A DNA stretch of 64,000 bases from Serripes groenlandicus (lineage: Eukaryota; Mollusca; Bivalvia; Cardiida; Cardiidae), in the NCBI GenBank assembly GCA_031761405.1, contig JASEVX010000001.1:26491854-26555853 (forward strand), written 5' to 3'. Shown piece by piece: positions 24,232 to 35,051 of the stretch; position 1 is the stretch's first letter, and every line of letters begins with the position of its first letter. A program made the translations under genes and the position numbers. A model generated the notes under the pieces. The model searched no databases. It worked only from the letters and a program-made list of their open reading frames with translations, and was not told the origin of the DNA.

Positions 24232-24425
24232 TGCAGACTGATCCGCGCCGACACATTCCGCCTCAGGGGGATAGAGGTATAGAGTAATTATTCCTGAAAC
24301 AGAAAATCCACAGGAGGCGAAAAGTGTCTGTCCGGATTAGCCTGCGCGGCATGCTTATGCTGTTTTAGGTCTACAATGTTGGTTTTCTCGCGGGACGGCT
24401 CAAATAACGTTTTCGTCTTACGCGG
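24232..24425 (+). mobile_element. Element C (palindromic MITE-like), partial copy
   Basis: GACTGATCC...CGACACATTCCG, CTGAAACAGAAAATCCACAG, GAGGCGAAAAGTGTCTGTCC and ACAATGTTGGTTTTCTCGCG match the inner part of the composite elements at 29065 and 60385, and the reverse-oriented copy at 38315-38565. Confidence 0.75.
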
Positions 24426-26020
24426 CTCGAATTAAGTGACGATGCATTGGACCGTGTCATTATTAGTTTTCGGACATGCAATTGTTATTCGTGATTGTAC
24501 CATTTGGGTTTTGGGATACAATTCGATGTAGGACATGTAATGTGTTGGCTAATCCCTGCCTGGTGCAAAGATATTGCTACGGATCGTTTCATATGCAAAA
24601 GTCCACTATCCACGCATATGTTTCTTATTTTATGAAACAGTTTGTAACGAATTCTCTCTACTTTGTGTGTGAAATAATTAATCAAAGCACTGAAAGTGCT
24701 CACAGCAAGGGACTAACTGCAGATTACATTTGGATATGGATTTACCGATCCCAAAAGTCCAACTTGAACACTTCACAATAGTACTTTGTTATATTCATAT
24801 ATTGAATGATAAAGGAGTTGAACGCAAAATAATGTACACACAGTATGGTGGTCTATCAATATATTAAAACTTGACATACATATATGCACATCTGCTATCT
24901 GGATAATTTCTTCTAAGCACACCTCCTAGTTAACACATTTACATGTCATATCAAAATCACAAGTGCCTTACAATGATGAATATATTGAGAGTTCAATTCT
25001 ACTATCAAAGCAGAAATAAAATCCTGTGTTATCTACATTTTCTTCAGCGTGATATAACTTAAATATTGTTAAAAGCGGTGTAAAACATCATACAAACGAA
25101 TTAATTTCCATTGGGTCTCGATTATCTCGGAATCGAAAAGCTGCCTTTACTATACTCGATTTACAATATTTAAGAATCACCCATGAACTTTACGCGCGAT
25201 CAAGTATGTTGAAAGTGTAGAAATACATCTTATTTTTTAATCATGTAATTTATATATTTTAACATAAAATTTCTTTCGAGTTCTTTCTTTTGGGTAAGTG
25301 ATGTCGAGTCAAATCCATTTCCGGCTTCATATACCAACAAGTTACCGCATTTTGATTTTTAGACAGGAACTGTTTGGCGGTACGAAAGGACCGACATGGG
25401 TATTACCTGGAAACAGTTTATTCATTTTTAAACAGTAACAATCTTTAAAAAAGATAAACGGCGATCAATATGAGAAAACACTAAGAAATGGAACATACGC
25501 ATATTAGTTGACTTGAATATCAGAAAGGTTTTGTTAATAATCAAAACAATCAGTAATTTACCATGAATTATAAAATTTGCGCAATAATCTATGTGTTTAC
25601 CAAAGGCTAATCGGCCATCTCCATCCAGCTTCAGTTTCTATAAATAGATTATCAACGCCGAGAAAACGTCACATGACTGGAGATTACGCGAGGCTCCCAA
25701 GAGGTGTATAAGTTTCAATTGACGATAAATAACTGAAAACTTATCATGTTTCAAAAATAATTAATATTTTGCTCTTAAATATTATATTTCATACGTTTTC
25801 ACTTTTTTTTCCACTGAAATTTATTTCTTAAGGAAAACAATTAAAACGTTTCATTTCCTTTATTTCTTCGACATTATTAATTAAATACAACATTTGATTG
25901 GTCTACAATCTAGATCATGTGTTTAACATCTAGGTCAAAACTGTGGTTAAACATTTATCGCCGAAAAATGTTCCACAGATCCAGTCTCAAAATGATGAGT
26001 GTCTTCGTATTTCGCCTTCT
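24426..26020. other. No gene recognised
   Basis: AT-rich. A 101-residue frame at 24476-24781 shows no domain. No repeats are identified with certainty. Confidence 0.45.
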
Positions 26021-26108
26021 ATAGTGTAACGGGAACGGGGTATAGGTATATATATCACTTCTACAGCCTTGCTGAGGAAACCAGCTTTTATAGCGACGTT
26101 GGTGGAGT

Positions 26109-26178
26109 GATTTAAGCAACGTTCATCGCAGTTAGTGTCTGGATGGGTGACCCGCGTTGGCATAACGCAGGTACACGT
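26109..26178 (+). ncRNA. 5S rRNA-derived segment inside the LTR (pseudogene-like)
   Basis: TTAAGCAACGT (26112 on), GTTAGT (26131-26136) and TGGATGGGTGACC (26140-26152) occur in the order and near the spacing of the internal control region of eukaryotic 5S rRNA genes (A box, then C box). GGCATAACGCAGGT after them resembles the 5S 3' part. The 5' third of 5S is not present. It could act as a Pol III promoter for the element; this is not a functional 5S gene. Confidence 0.75.
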
Positions 26179-26182
26179 TACA

Positions 26183-26199
26183 AATGGTGGCAGCGATGA
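26183..26199 (+). promoter_or_regulatory. Primer-binding-site-like sequence
   Basis: AATGGTGGCAGCGATGA follows the first CGTTACA LTR end. The TGG two bases after CA is the usual PBS position. Confidence 0.6.
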
Positions 26200-26352
26200 G
26201 TGACCCGCGAAGTATTAACGCCGGTACACGTTACAATAGCAATTGGCTATAACAAGCCCCTTGCTTAAAACATAGAATAATATGCTCATGAAATAATATG
26301 CCATATTTCTGTTTGGTCTTCTTTCTATCAATCTAGAAAGTTTCTGTTCATG

Positions 26353-27848
26353 TTTTTAGTTCAGCTGAGCACGAAGTGCTCAAGGTGAGTTATTGCCTTT
26401 TGCCCGGCGTCCGTCGCCCGTCGCGCGTCGTCCGTCAATATCTTCTCCTCTGTAACCAGTGGGTCAATTGGAATGAAACTTCACAGAAAGCATCTTCTCA
26501 CTGTCCTCCCCAGAATTCCTGTTGGGATCCATGCAGAATTATAGTTACCATGGCAACCAAATGAAAAAAAACAAAATCTTCTTCCCACAAACTTGTTGGC
26601 CGATTTTCAAATAATTTTGTAAAAATATTCCTTGGGTGACCTTCTATCAGATTCCTTCAAGTTATGTTTATTTGTCAAAAGACATGGCCGCCAGGGGTCG
26701 GGGCTTATATGACTATTGTGGGAACTTAAAAAATATTCTCCTCCGGAAGTGTAAGACTGCTTTTCAAATAATTTTGTAGAAAGTTCCTTGGGTGACCCTC
26801 TTTCAGATTCATTCAAGCCATGTTGATTGTTAAATAAAACATGACCACCTGGGCGGGGCTTTTCTGCCTTATAGGCTATCGTGGAAACTTAAAACATCTT
26901 CTGCTCCGAAAGAGTAAGACCGATTTTCAAATAATTTTGTAGAAATGATTCTTGTGTGACGCTCTATCGGATTCCTTCAAGCCATATTGATTGGTCACAA
27001 AGCATATCTCAATCAAACTTATACAGTAGTTAGATATCCATGCAAGACTGGATTATGGACCTTGGAATTATCGAAATTCGTATAATAGAGCTTGTGAACA
27101 CAATAGATGCTTTATTTAGTATCTGATCTTCACCAAACTTAAATAGTAGTTAAATAGTAATGAGAGCTCGGTTTCGCTCCAAAACCAGTCAGATGTGCCC
27201 TTGCTTGACTGGATTATGGCCCTTGAAATTGTCAAAATTGCTATAAGACAGCTTGTGAACACAATAGAGCCTCCATTTACTATCCGATCTTCACCAAACT
27301 TAGATAGTAGTTAAATATTGATGAGAGCTCGGTTCCTTTTGCAAACCAGCCAGATCCGCACATGCAAGACTGGATTATGGCCCTTGAAATTGTCAAAATT
27401 GCTATAATAGAGCTTGTGAACACAGTAGTGGCTCCATTTACTCTCTGATCTTCACCAAACTTAGATAGTAGTTAAATATTGATCAGAGCTCGGTTCTTTT
27501 CGAAAACCAGCCAGATGTGCTCTTGCATGACTGGATTATGACCCTTGAAATTGTCATAATTGCTATAATACAGCTTTTGAACACAATAGAGCCTCCATTT
27601 TCTATCCGATCTTCACCAAACGTAGATAGTAGTTAAATATTGATAAGAGCTCGGTTCCGTTTGCAAACCAGCTAGATCCGTCTATGCAAGACTGGTTTAT
27701 GGCCCTTGAAATTGTCAAAATTGCTATAAAACAACTTGTGAACACAATAGAGCCTCTATTTACTATCCGATCTTAACCATACATGCTCTGGATTGAAAAC
27801 GACCAAAGAACCATCCCAGTAAAGCATAGATCCTCATGGGCCTCTTGT
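26353..27848 (+). mobile_element. Pearl-like element, long tandem core
   Basis: The start is TTTTTAGTTCAGCTGAGCAC followed by GCCCGGCGTCCGTCGCCCG. Units at about 26590, 26765 and 26930 contain CCGATTTTCAAATAATTTTG and CATGGCCGCCAGG. A second block of five ~165-bp units (27000-27790) contains GACTGGATTATGGCCCTTG and ACTTAGATAGTAGTTAAATA. It ends CCTCATGGGCCTCTTGTTT. It is related to 8868-10695. Confidence 0.65.
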
Positions 27849-27920
27849 TTATGTTTAATACCAATATATTTCTATGGTTATTTATAAGCGGTTTGTTTGT
27901 TATCAATTATCATAATTAAA

Positions 27921-28895
27921 AGTGTGTGCAGACCTCTCCGAAGTATGTGTATGTACTGTAGAATCAAACATCTCTGAAGTCTGTGTATATGCTGTATAAT
28001 CAGTTTATGTGCTGTATAATCAGACATCTCTGAAGTGTGTGTATGTGCTGAAGAAGTGGTGTATGTGCTGTAGAATCAGACATCACTGAACTATGTGTAT
28101 GTGCTGCAAATTCAGTTTATGTGCTGTAGAAATAGTATATGTGCTGTAGAATCAATGTTTGTGCTGTAAAATCAGTATATTTGTTGTAGAATCAGACATG
28201 TCTGCAGTCTTTGTGTGTGCTGTAAAATTAGTGTACGTGCTGTAGAATCAGTGTATGTGCTTTAGAATCAGATATCTCTGAAGCCGGTGTATATGCTGTA
28301 AAATGTGTGTATGTGCTATAAAACCAGTGTATGTGCTGTAGAAACAGTATATGTGCTTTAGAATCAGATATCTCTTAAGTCAGTGTATATACTGTAAAAT
28401 GTGTGTATGTGCTGTATAATCAGACATCACTGAAATATGTGTATGTGCTGTAGAATCAGTGTTTGTGCTATAGAACCAGTGTATGTGCTGCATAATAAGT
28501 GTTTGTGCTGTAAAATCAGACATGTCTGAAGTCTGAGTATGTGCTGTAAAATCAGTGTATGTGTTGTAGAATCGGACATCCCTGTAATCAGTTTAGGTGC
28601 TGTAGAATAAGTGTATGTGCTGTAGAATCAGACAGTTCTGAAGTATGTGTATGTGCTGTAGAATATGTGTTTGTACTGTAGAATCATCTCTGAAGTCAGT
28701 GTATGTGCTGTAAAATCAACTGTAGAAGCAGACATCTCTGAAGTCAGTGCATGTGTTGTAGAATCAAACATCTCTGAAGTATGTGTTTGTGCTGTAGAAT
28801 CATCTCTAAAGTCAGCCTATGTGTTGTAAAATCGGAGTATGTGCTGTATGTCTCTGAAGTATGTGTATATACTGTAGAATCAGACATCTCTGAAG
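27921..28895. repeat. Degenerate minisatellite (~20- and ~33-bp units)
   Basis: Alternation of GTGTATGTGCTGTAGAATCA and AGACATCTCTGAAGT with many variants. The frame at 28781-29035 is partly inside it and is not a gene. Confidence 0.9.
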
Positions 28896-29064
28896 ATTCT
28901 AGACAAGGTGTGTACTTCATGCGTAAAAAAAGTTCCTATTTCGTTCCTCAAACCTTACGTCCAGGTGTTTGTTCAAAAGAGTGTTTCAACGAGATGAATC
29001 GTTTCAACGAGATGAATCGTTCAAATACCAAATGATAGGGTATGGTTCGTTCATAAGAGAGATC

Positions 29065-29406
29065 CAGGGGCGTAGCTCCCTTTAGGCACTGTAGGCACGT
29101 GCCTACACATTTTTTCTCAAAATGCCCCAAAATGCAGCTGCGGCGATAGACATCTGCGTAATGTGACCAGATCAGCCTGCGCTGTCCGCGCAGACTGATC
29201 CGGCCGACACATTCCGTCTTAGGGGGATATGTTTAAAGAGTAGTTATTCCTGAAACAGAAAATCCACAGGAGGCGAAAAGTGTCTATCCGGGTAGGCCTG
29301 TGTGGCATGCTTAGGCTGATCCAGGTCGATACTTTACGCAGAGTCCACAATGTGGATTTTCTCACGAGACGGCCTACACATTGATTATTGCAAAGCTACG
29401 CCCCTG
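29065..29406. mobile_element. hAT-like non-autonomous element with nested element C
   Basis: The ends are CAGGGGCGTAGC and GCTACGCCCCTG, a 12-bp terminal inverted repeat, flanked by AGATC on both sides (29060-29064, 29407-29411). A second inner repeat (CCTACACATT) also recurs near both ends. The centre is a copy of element C (CAGCCTGCGC ... GAGGCGAAAAGTG). The copy at 60385-60699 has the same ends and its own 5-bp duplication. The superfamily is inferred from TIR style and duplication length; no transposase is present. Confidence 0.8.
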
Positions 29407-29781
29407 AGATCAGTTCACTCTTCCTTGTCTAGGACTCTGAACTACAGTGCAACCTTTAATCGGAATATTAACTTTCAAATATTGTCTCCTCACGGGTTGA
29501 TTTAGCGTTCGCTATCCTAAATCATAATAGCCAGATATGATTTCTCATGGCGCGTCTAAAATATAGAGGATTATTGTTTGGTTCAGTGTATTATCAAAAT
29601 TTCTTTCATCGAGTGAAAAGCAAAGGGGATATTTTCAAGAGTGGCGTAGCTACGATGAAAATATAACCCTTTGCCTTTCATGTACAGTGCCACGAAGACA
29701 GCGAGCTTCAGGTGCGTAGACGGGGACTTATTTAGAGCACAAAGGTACACTGAAATATAACCATTTGTATATCATGCAGAA

Positions 29782-30031
29782 TTGGACTGTTATTCCAGGG
29801 CTTATGAATTCGAATCCTAGCTCGGCCAACATTCTTTGCGACGTTTGTCAAAAGACACTGTGACAAGCATCATTCGTCTTTCACCAATGGCCAATCAGTC
29901 TATGTATAAAAGCAGCCAGTTGCTTGGAAAGTATTTTGTATGGAGTATTGGTGTTAGAAAACTAGGAAAGACATGATTATGTGAACTGGCCGCCGTGATT
30001 TGACTGAAAATTGTTGAAAACGGCGTTAAAC
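29782..30031 (+). mobile_element. tRNA-headed SINE type 1, 5'-damaged copy
   Basis: The B-box part GAATTCGAATCC remains; then GCTCGGCCAACATTCTTTGC, GACACTGTGACAAGC, CACCAATGG, and the tail GTGAACTGGCCGCCGTGAT and TTGTTGAAAACGGCGTTAAA. The same body occurs at 53085-53370 (plus) and at 46186-46405 and 56155-56437 (minus). Confidence 0.8.
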
Positions 30032-30328
30032 TCATCTAAATGTACTGACGACCGCTGTACACAATTATACTTCATGCCTCTTTCTAAATACACGAGTTTT
30101 GTATTGGTCGGACCCGGAGAAGTTCAGGGCGAGTGCATGAGGAAAGGGGCAAGTTATTTTCGTGTAGTTTCAGATTGTCTTGTCCACCTGGTCACTGTTA
30201 TCAGATCTACACAAGTTGACAGATTCGTCTTATAATGGTGTAAGTTATATATGGACAGAACGCATCTCTGTTCTGGATATATACTGTTTCAAAAAGCCAA
30301 CTTGTAACTTTTGCCATGCACAAGGTCA

Positions 30329-30505
30329 TAGTATCCTCATCAACATAAAAAAAATATGTAGCAGATGACTAGAAACGACGAAATCTCTTTAATGATAGTA
30401 CTATTTTGAAAATGAATATAAGCCATTATAGCAAAATGAGAATTTCCTCACAGTGTTTTAAAAACACAATGTTGTAGATGCGTCTTCGTGTCGGAAAAGG
30501 TTAGC
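30329..30505. mobile_element. TTAA-type MITE, very degenerate
   Basis: Recognisable only by GTAGCAGATGACTAGAAACG, the GCAAAATGAGAATTTCC core, and the GGAAAAGGTTA end. Confidence 0.5.
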
Positions 30506-31165
30506 ACTGAGATAGCTCTTCCTATGTCACAATATTCGAAAATGTTCTTATGTCTTGCCAAAACTTTTCAAAATAGAAATGTCTTTAAGCAGTGTCTGGT
30601 GACTTTGGGTACTGTTGATTTGGTAACAAAGTTATTTTTGCATTAAATGGGGGATCAACGTATCTATTTCTGTTAAGCTTTTGATATTTATAACTGTATA
30701 ACAGGTTGCTGGTTTACATTCACTTCAATGTTCGAAGTTGCATCAATATCACATATTATTTCTCATTTAAAGGTTATATTTTGTTCTTGTGCATAGAGGA
30801 CTTCATTTAGATATGCATACAGTAAACGAAAACATCATGGAAAACGGCTGCCGTATCTTAAAATTGCCATCTGATATGTCGACTATGGTAAACAGATCAA
30901 TGTAACATCATTAACCGGTGCGTGATCGCATCGCGCAATGAATATGAAGACCACCTCCCATATACTAGACAAGACGAATGTTTGACGCAAAGCATCGAAG
31001 AGAAGCCGCAATATTTCGTTGCACATGAAGAAATAAAAAAAGGAACATTTAAAATATTTCTCAAACTGTAAAATCATGACTTTATGGTACTTTTATATTA
31101 CAAAAATTTAAAGTAAAGGCAAAGATATTTAGAAGAACATATATAGTCCATTTTAAGACACTATT
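30506..31165. other. No gene recognised
   Basis: AT-rich; no motif-bearing frames and no repeat ends identified. Confidence 0.5.
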
Positions 31166-31168
31166 TTG

Positions 31169-31360
31169 TTAACCCGTTCCCACATACAACAATTCTGCAA
31201 CAAATGTCTTTCAAAGCATTTACCGGTATTCACAAATAAGGACACTCTCTATAATTGAAAGAACAATCATAGTTATAATTGAATGAAGTTGAAAACAATT
31301 CTACTTTTGCCAAAATGTTTTCAAAACATATTAGCTGCAAAAGTGCCTCAAAGTGTCTGT
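31169..31360. mobile_element. TTAA-type MITE
   Basis: Begins TTAACCCGTTCCCACATAC, with AATTCTGCAACAAATG, then CTACTTTTGCCAAAATG and TTTTCAAAACATATTAGCTG. The right end is lost into the neighbouring open frame. Confidence 0.7.
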
Positions 31361-31590
31361 ATGAAATACAGTTCAGTTAATCTAATCACACTTTGTTTGT
31401 AAGAATCAGAAGTTTTCTTGAAGTTCACATCGCATCCGTTATAAAACATGTTGTCGGCTAGGCAAAATACACCGAAATCGTGTTTACCGCGATATTCATG
31501 AAAGAACGAATCAACTAGACGGCGTAATTTATCTTGATACGGATATTTCTGTTGTTTAAATCTTTGCATGTCTGCATTTTGCGATGACAA
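31360..31590 (-). other. Uncharacterised small open frame, possible exon
   Basis: From the Met at about 31569 the frame reads MQRFKQQKYPYQDKLRRLVD and continues through SFFHEYRGKHDFGVFCLAD and NMFYNGCDVNFKK to a stop near 31348. The composition is protein-like (mixed basic, aromatic and Cys residues). The last few codons lie in the flanking MITE. I recognise no family and see no clear donor site. It could be an exon fragment or an old gene relic. Confidence 0.25.
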
Positions 31591-31968
31591 TTGTACTCAA
31601 AGTTAACTTTGAATCAAGTGTGTGCAATCATAGACGAAACTTTCAGCGACATTTGCGATGAACAAAATGAAAGATGATCGAAAACGACAAAAAAACAACT
31701 ATTAGAAGACCAACAGACGAAGTTTTCGTCACGCAAGGGAGTACAATAGAAAGATATTATACTGAACATGAAAGTCAGATTATTTAAAACAAAGCAAATG
31801 AATAGTTAGGATGATTGAAAATTGAGGTGTCATCTATAAATAGAGGCTATAGATGAATGGTACTGTCTTTTGTTTTAACTCCTGACTTTATTCGGGAACC
31901 AGAGTCGTTGCGCGGCCTTCTTCCTATAACTACTGCGTAATATATCATAGGATGTAAGGAACCAGACT

Positions 31969-32107
31969 ACCCACTGCATTATACGCATAGCTGCAGAAAA
32001 AACGACAGAGAGGGGTATACTCAGCAACAAGACAATGCAATTTTAATTAATGAATTATTTAGTTTTCATTGTACTACACAAGTTAACAATATGTATTGAC
32101 ATTGACT
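31969..32107 (+). repeat. Direct duplication, copy 1 (139 bp)
   Basis: CTACCCACTGCATTATACGC through ATGTATTGACATTGAC recurs at 32378-32517 with only a few differences. The copies lie about 409 bp apart, so it is a recent local duplication. Confidence 0.9.
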
Positions 32108-32377
32108 TTGTTCCCGGTTTGAGATACTATTGAAATGATAAAGCGTGTGAGTCAGGTAACCAATTCAAAAGAATGGTTCTGTATTTAAGAAATAAGCCAT
32201 CAAACACCGTTGTTTATTCGCCAACTTAAACCACGGTGTTTGATAGTTCATTTCGATTCTAACATGACCCGACACCTTAACCAAGGGAAATAAATGCACT
32301 AATTAGCAAACCAGTTTACCCACCAGTTTTACTTCCCTTAGAATGCGAGGACATGTGTGCTGTTCCATCAATTGTGA

Positions 32378-32517
32378 CTACCCACTGCATTATACGCATA
32401 GCTGCAGAAAAAACGACAGAAAGGGGTATACTCAGCAACAAGACAATGCAAATTTATTTAATTAATTATTTAGTTTTCATTGTACTACACAAGTTAACAA
32501 TATGTATTGACATTGAC
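32378..32517 (+). repeat. Direct duplication, copy 2
   Basis: Near-identical to 31969-32107 (for example GAAAAAACGACAGAAAGGGG versus ...GAGAGGGG). The intervening 270 bp are unique. Confidence 0.9.
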
Positions 32518-33229
32518 AAAAACATATCAACAACAAATCTGTCCTGACCTGTTCTAAAAATAGAACTTGAATACACGTCAATTCCGTCAATGATTACATA
32601 GCGACATACAACAATGTTTTATTCAACTTTATGCGGATTTTGTGATTAGTTGGCATTGTAAACATTAAGAGTGTATAAATCTACCGTACATGCCACCTAT
32701 TGGGGCTATTTGTACAGCCAGGCGGTTAGATGGGCAATGGAGAATTATTAAAGCAGGGCTATGCACATGTTTACTGGTGCTATATCCAACAATAACGTCA
32801 CTCTCTCTTATTGATATGTATGTATACTTCAAGTTTCATTGAAATATATTCGATACTTTTAGAGTTATGCTCAATGCAAATAAAGTGTGACAGACAATAT
32901 GTGACGGACGGACGTACCCATGAAGTGTATTTGTGGGGTTATTTCTTTTGTTTGAATCTTGTGGGTTGCACCCCACAAGTATGCTTTTCATTCCGTAATT
33001 AACCCCCTTTTACGGAATGAATAACATTAATATGCAAATGAGATACCCGTTACTAAAAAAAAGGTGTCTGTATAAGGGTGTTCGGTGGGGTTTAAACGAA
33101 CACCCCACAAGTACTCGGTCAACAGGACGGACAGACAGACAGATGCTCTCCCAAACTACTCCCAGAAAACTTTACATACATCTTGGAAAAAGGTATGGAA
33201 AATCTCTAAAAATATAAAAATTGAACAGA
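32518..33229. other. No gene recognised
   Basis: A short hairpin (ATTCCGTAATTAA against the TTTTACGGAAT side) lies at 32992-33020, and a GACAGACAGACAG run lies near 33130. No coding exon is supported. Confidence 0.45.
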
Positions 33230-33500
33230 ATAGTAAACATTTTGATAAACTGAGAATTTTTCCTTATGAGAAATTTCTTATATTGCCAATATGTTTTTCT
33301 AAAGTCGTCTGCTACAAATGCGTGAAAATGCGTATACAAGTTGGAAAGAGTCCACGCTATGTTGAGAATTATACACTTTTAATCTTTGTCAAATGCAGAG
33401 GAAGTGTTAAGAGTTGAGATTGTATTTGTTTTTAAAAGCAGTGGTTAAATAATTTGCCACTATGTTTTCAAAAGTCGCCTGCTACAAATACTCCAAAATG
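33230..33500. mobile_element. TTAA-type MITE fragments (two right halves)
   Basis: GAGAAATTTCTTATATTGCC then CTAAAGTCGTCTGCTACAAA near 33270-33320, and again ACTATGTTTTCAAAAGTCGC and CTGCTACAAATAC near 33460-33490. The second abuts the 33-bp minisatellite. Confidence 0.5.
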
Positions 33501-33505
33501 ATAAA

Positions 33506-33770
33506 TAGAGGATATTACATGAGTGGTCATTCAATACGTAGAGGATATTACATGAGTGGTCATTCAATACGTAGAGGATATTACATGAGTGGTCATTCAA
33601 TACGTAGAGGATATTACATGAGTGGTCATTCAATACGTAGAGGATATTACATGAGTGGTCATTCAATACGTAGAGGATATTACATGAGTGGTCATTCAAT
33701 ATGTAAAGGATATTACATGAGTGGTCATTCAATACGTAGAGGATATTACATGAGTGGTCATTCAATACGA
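33506..33770. repeat. 33-bp minisatellite, eight near-perfect units
   Basis: Each unit contains GAGGATATTACATGAGTGG and TCATTCAATACGTA; only one unit shows changes (ATATGTAAA). As 33 is a multiple of 3, it gives 11-residue-period frames on both strands, which are not genes. The unit is the terminal sequence of the adjoining hairpin element, present once at the second copy near 37221. Confidence 0.95.
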
Positions 33771-34215
33771 CATTTTATTATTAAACGAGTTTTCTAAAAT
33801 TGATAAAAACGAGTCTTGGCGAGTTTTTAGCAATTTTAGAAAACGAGTTTAATAAAATTGTGTATTGAATGATCACGAATGTTATATGCTCTTTATATCA
33901 AAAATTCCAATTCGACGATTATTAGCTCAAAATATATATAACGTCGCTATATAGCGCGGTCATTTTCAATGCTTTTCATTATGACGTTACGTAGCATTGT
34001 TATTACACTAGTTGAATACGCAATTTATTCAATGGCTTCCCGGCGACGTCATTTATGATATAAATATAGGATCCATCATGAGTTTTCTTTGGAGATCAAG
34101 ATTTCTTAAATGAGTCTATAAAAAGACGGTTATTAACCGAGCCTCTTTTTCTTTTTCGAGACGAATTCAAGAAATCTTCTCCAAAGTAAAACGAGTGATG
34201 GATTCTTTTTATCAC
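33758..34215. mobile_element. Hairpin element D, copy 1
   Basis: TCATTCAATACGA...TTTAT at 33758 pairs with the complement ending TGTATTGAATGA at 33872. The ~50-bp stem includes TTTTCTAAAATTGATAAAAA, and the centre is CGAGTCTTGGCGAG. The following AACGTCGCTATATAGCGCGG, TTCATTATGACGTTACGTAG and CCCGGCGACGTCATTTATG recur at 37320-37450. No protein is encoded. Confidence 0.8.
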
Positions 34216-35051
34216 CTAAACAGTGTGTTTTAATGAAAAATATTGACAACATCAAAACAAAGACCGAATAACACATTCTTCATAAGAACTTGTGATTCAC
34301 CGCATAAAAAAGTAGTCCTCATCATTTTTGAATAAGAAGAAAAACAACAACAACGTTTTAAACAATTAAGACTCGTTATTTATTCAAAATAACGTATTAT
34401 TGCATTTTTCAATGTGTAAAACTTAACAATAAACATAATAAAGATAAAGGTCAAAATGACGTCATCAGTAGTCGCGTGTATGACGTGTTTTTGTTATCAC
34501 ACATGTTGGATATCGTTGTTCCGTGATTTGTTCTCAACTTGAAAATAAGGGTATTTATGTGATAATAACATTTATTACATGCCTGTACATTTTCCGGTGG
34601 AAACATGCGCAAATACACCACGACAGATTTAAATTCCGTATCTACATGCGGTGTAAATACAAGATTGTGACGTCAGACAGTGCGCGGACTACTTTCAGCG
34701 AGGTTCCCGTTTTGAATCTGCGCTACGTAGTAAAATATGCAGACAACCAGTACTATTTAGGAAAATTGTTTCTATTGTATGTATCGAAAACCTAGCGTCA
34801 AATTTAATAAAGCCCCGCAAATAAAGATTATGTTGTCATTTTCTCCCAAAAAACAAAGGAAATTTAATTTGATAATGTTATTGGGCGGGACTTACGTATT
34901 AGCATACTTTCTAGGGGCGTGGCCTAAGTATTGTAGTAAATATTCATCCGCCATTCATCTTTTCATTTTAAGATTACAAAATTGTATCCCCAATAAATCT
35001 GTATATTTGTTAGTTTTTTCGCTCTTCATATATCGTAGGTATATAATAAAA
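34216..35051. other. No gene recognised
   Basis: Contains AAAATGACGTCATC at 34455 and two open frames (34523-34795; 34779-35144) without motifs. The second runs into a palindrome. Probably further mobile-element sequence. Confidence 0.4.

Larger units (their letters stand above)
26025..26234 (+). mobile_element. Miniature LTR element carrying a 5S rRNA-like segment, internally deleted
   Basis: The element begins TGTAACG and ends CGTTACA and is flanked by ATAG on both sides (26021-26024 and 26235-26238), a plausible 4-bp target duplication. A first LTR end (CGTTACA, 26176-26182) is followed two bases later by TGGTGGCAGCGATGA, which starts with TGG like a primer-binding site. Then comes a second, short LTR tail (GTGACCCGCG ... 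GGTACACGTTACA). This reads as left LTR (158 bp), PBS, deletion, and the remnant of the right LTR. It has no coding capacity. Confidence 0.7.

Noticed and set aside
26109..26178. Functional 5S rRNA gene
   Set aside because: Only the internal control region and part of the 3' side match; the 5' third is missing and the segment lies between LTR ends.
31826..31850. TATA-box-like CTATAAATAG as a promoter
   Set aside because: Such strings are frequent in AT-rich DNA and no gene start follows within a sensible distance.
33460..33797. Open frames of 101-111 residues with 11-residue repeats; also the look of a CRISPR-like array
   Set aside because: Direct 33-bp tandem repeats without spacers in a eukaryotic genome; the frames are by-products of repeat length.
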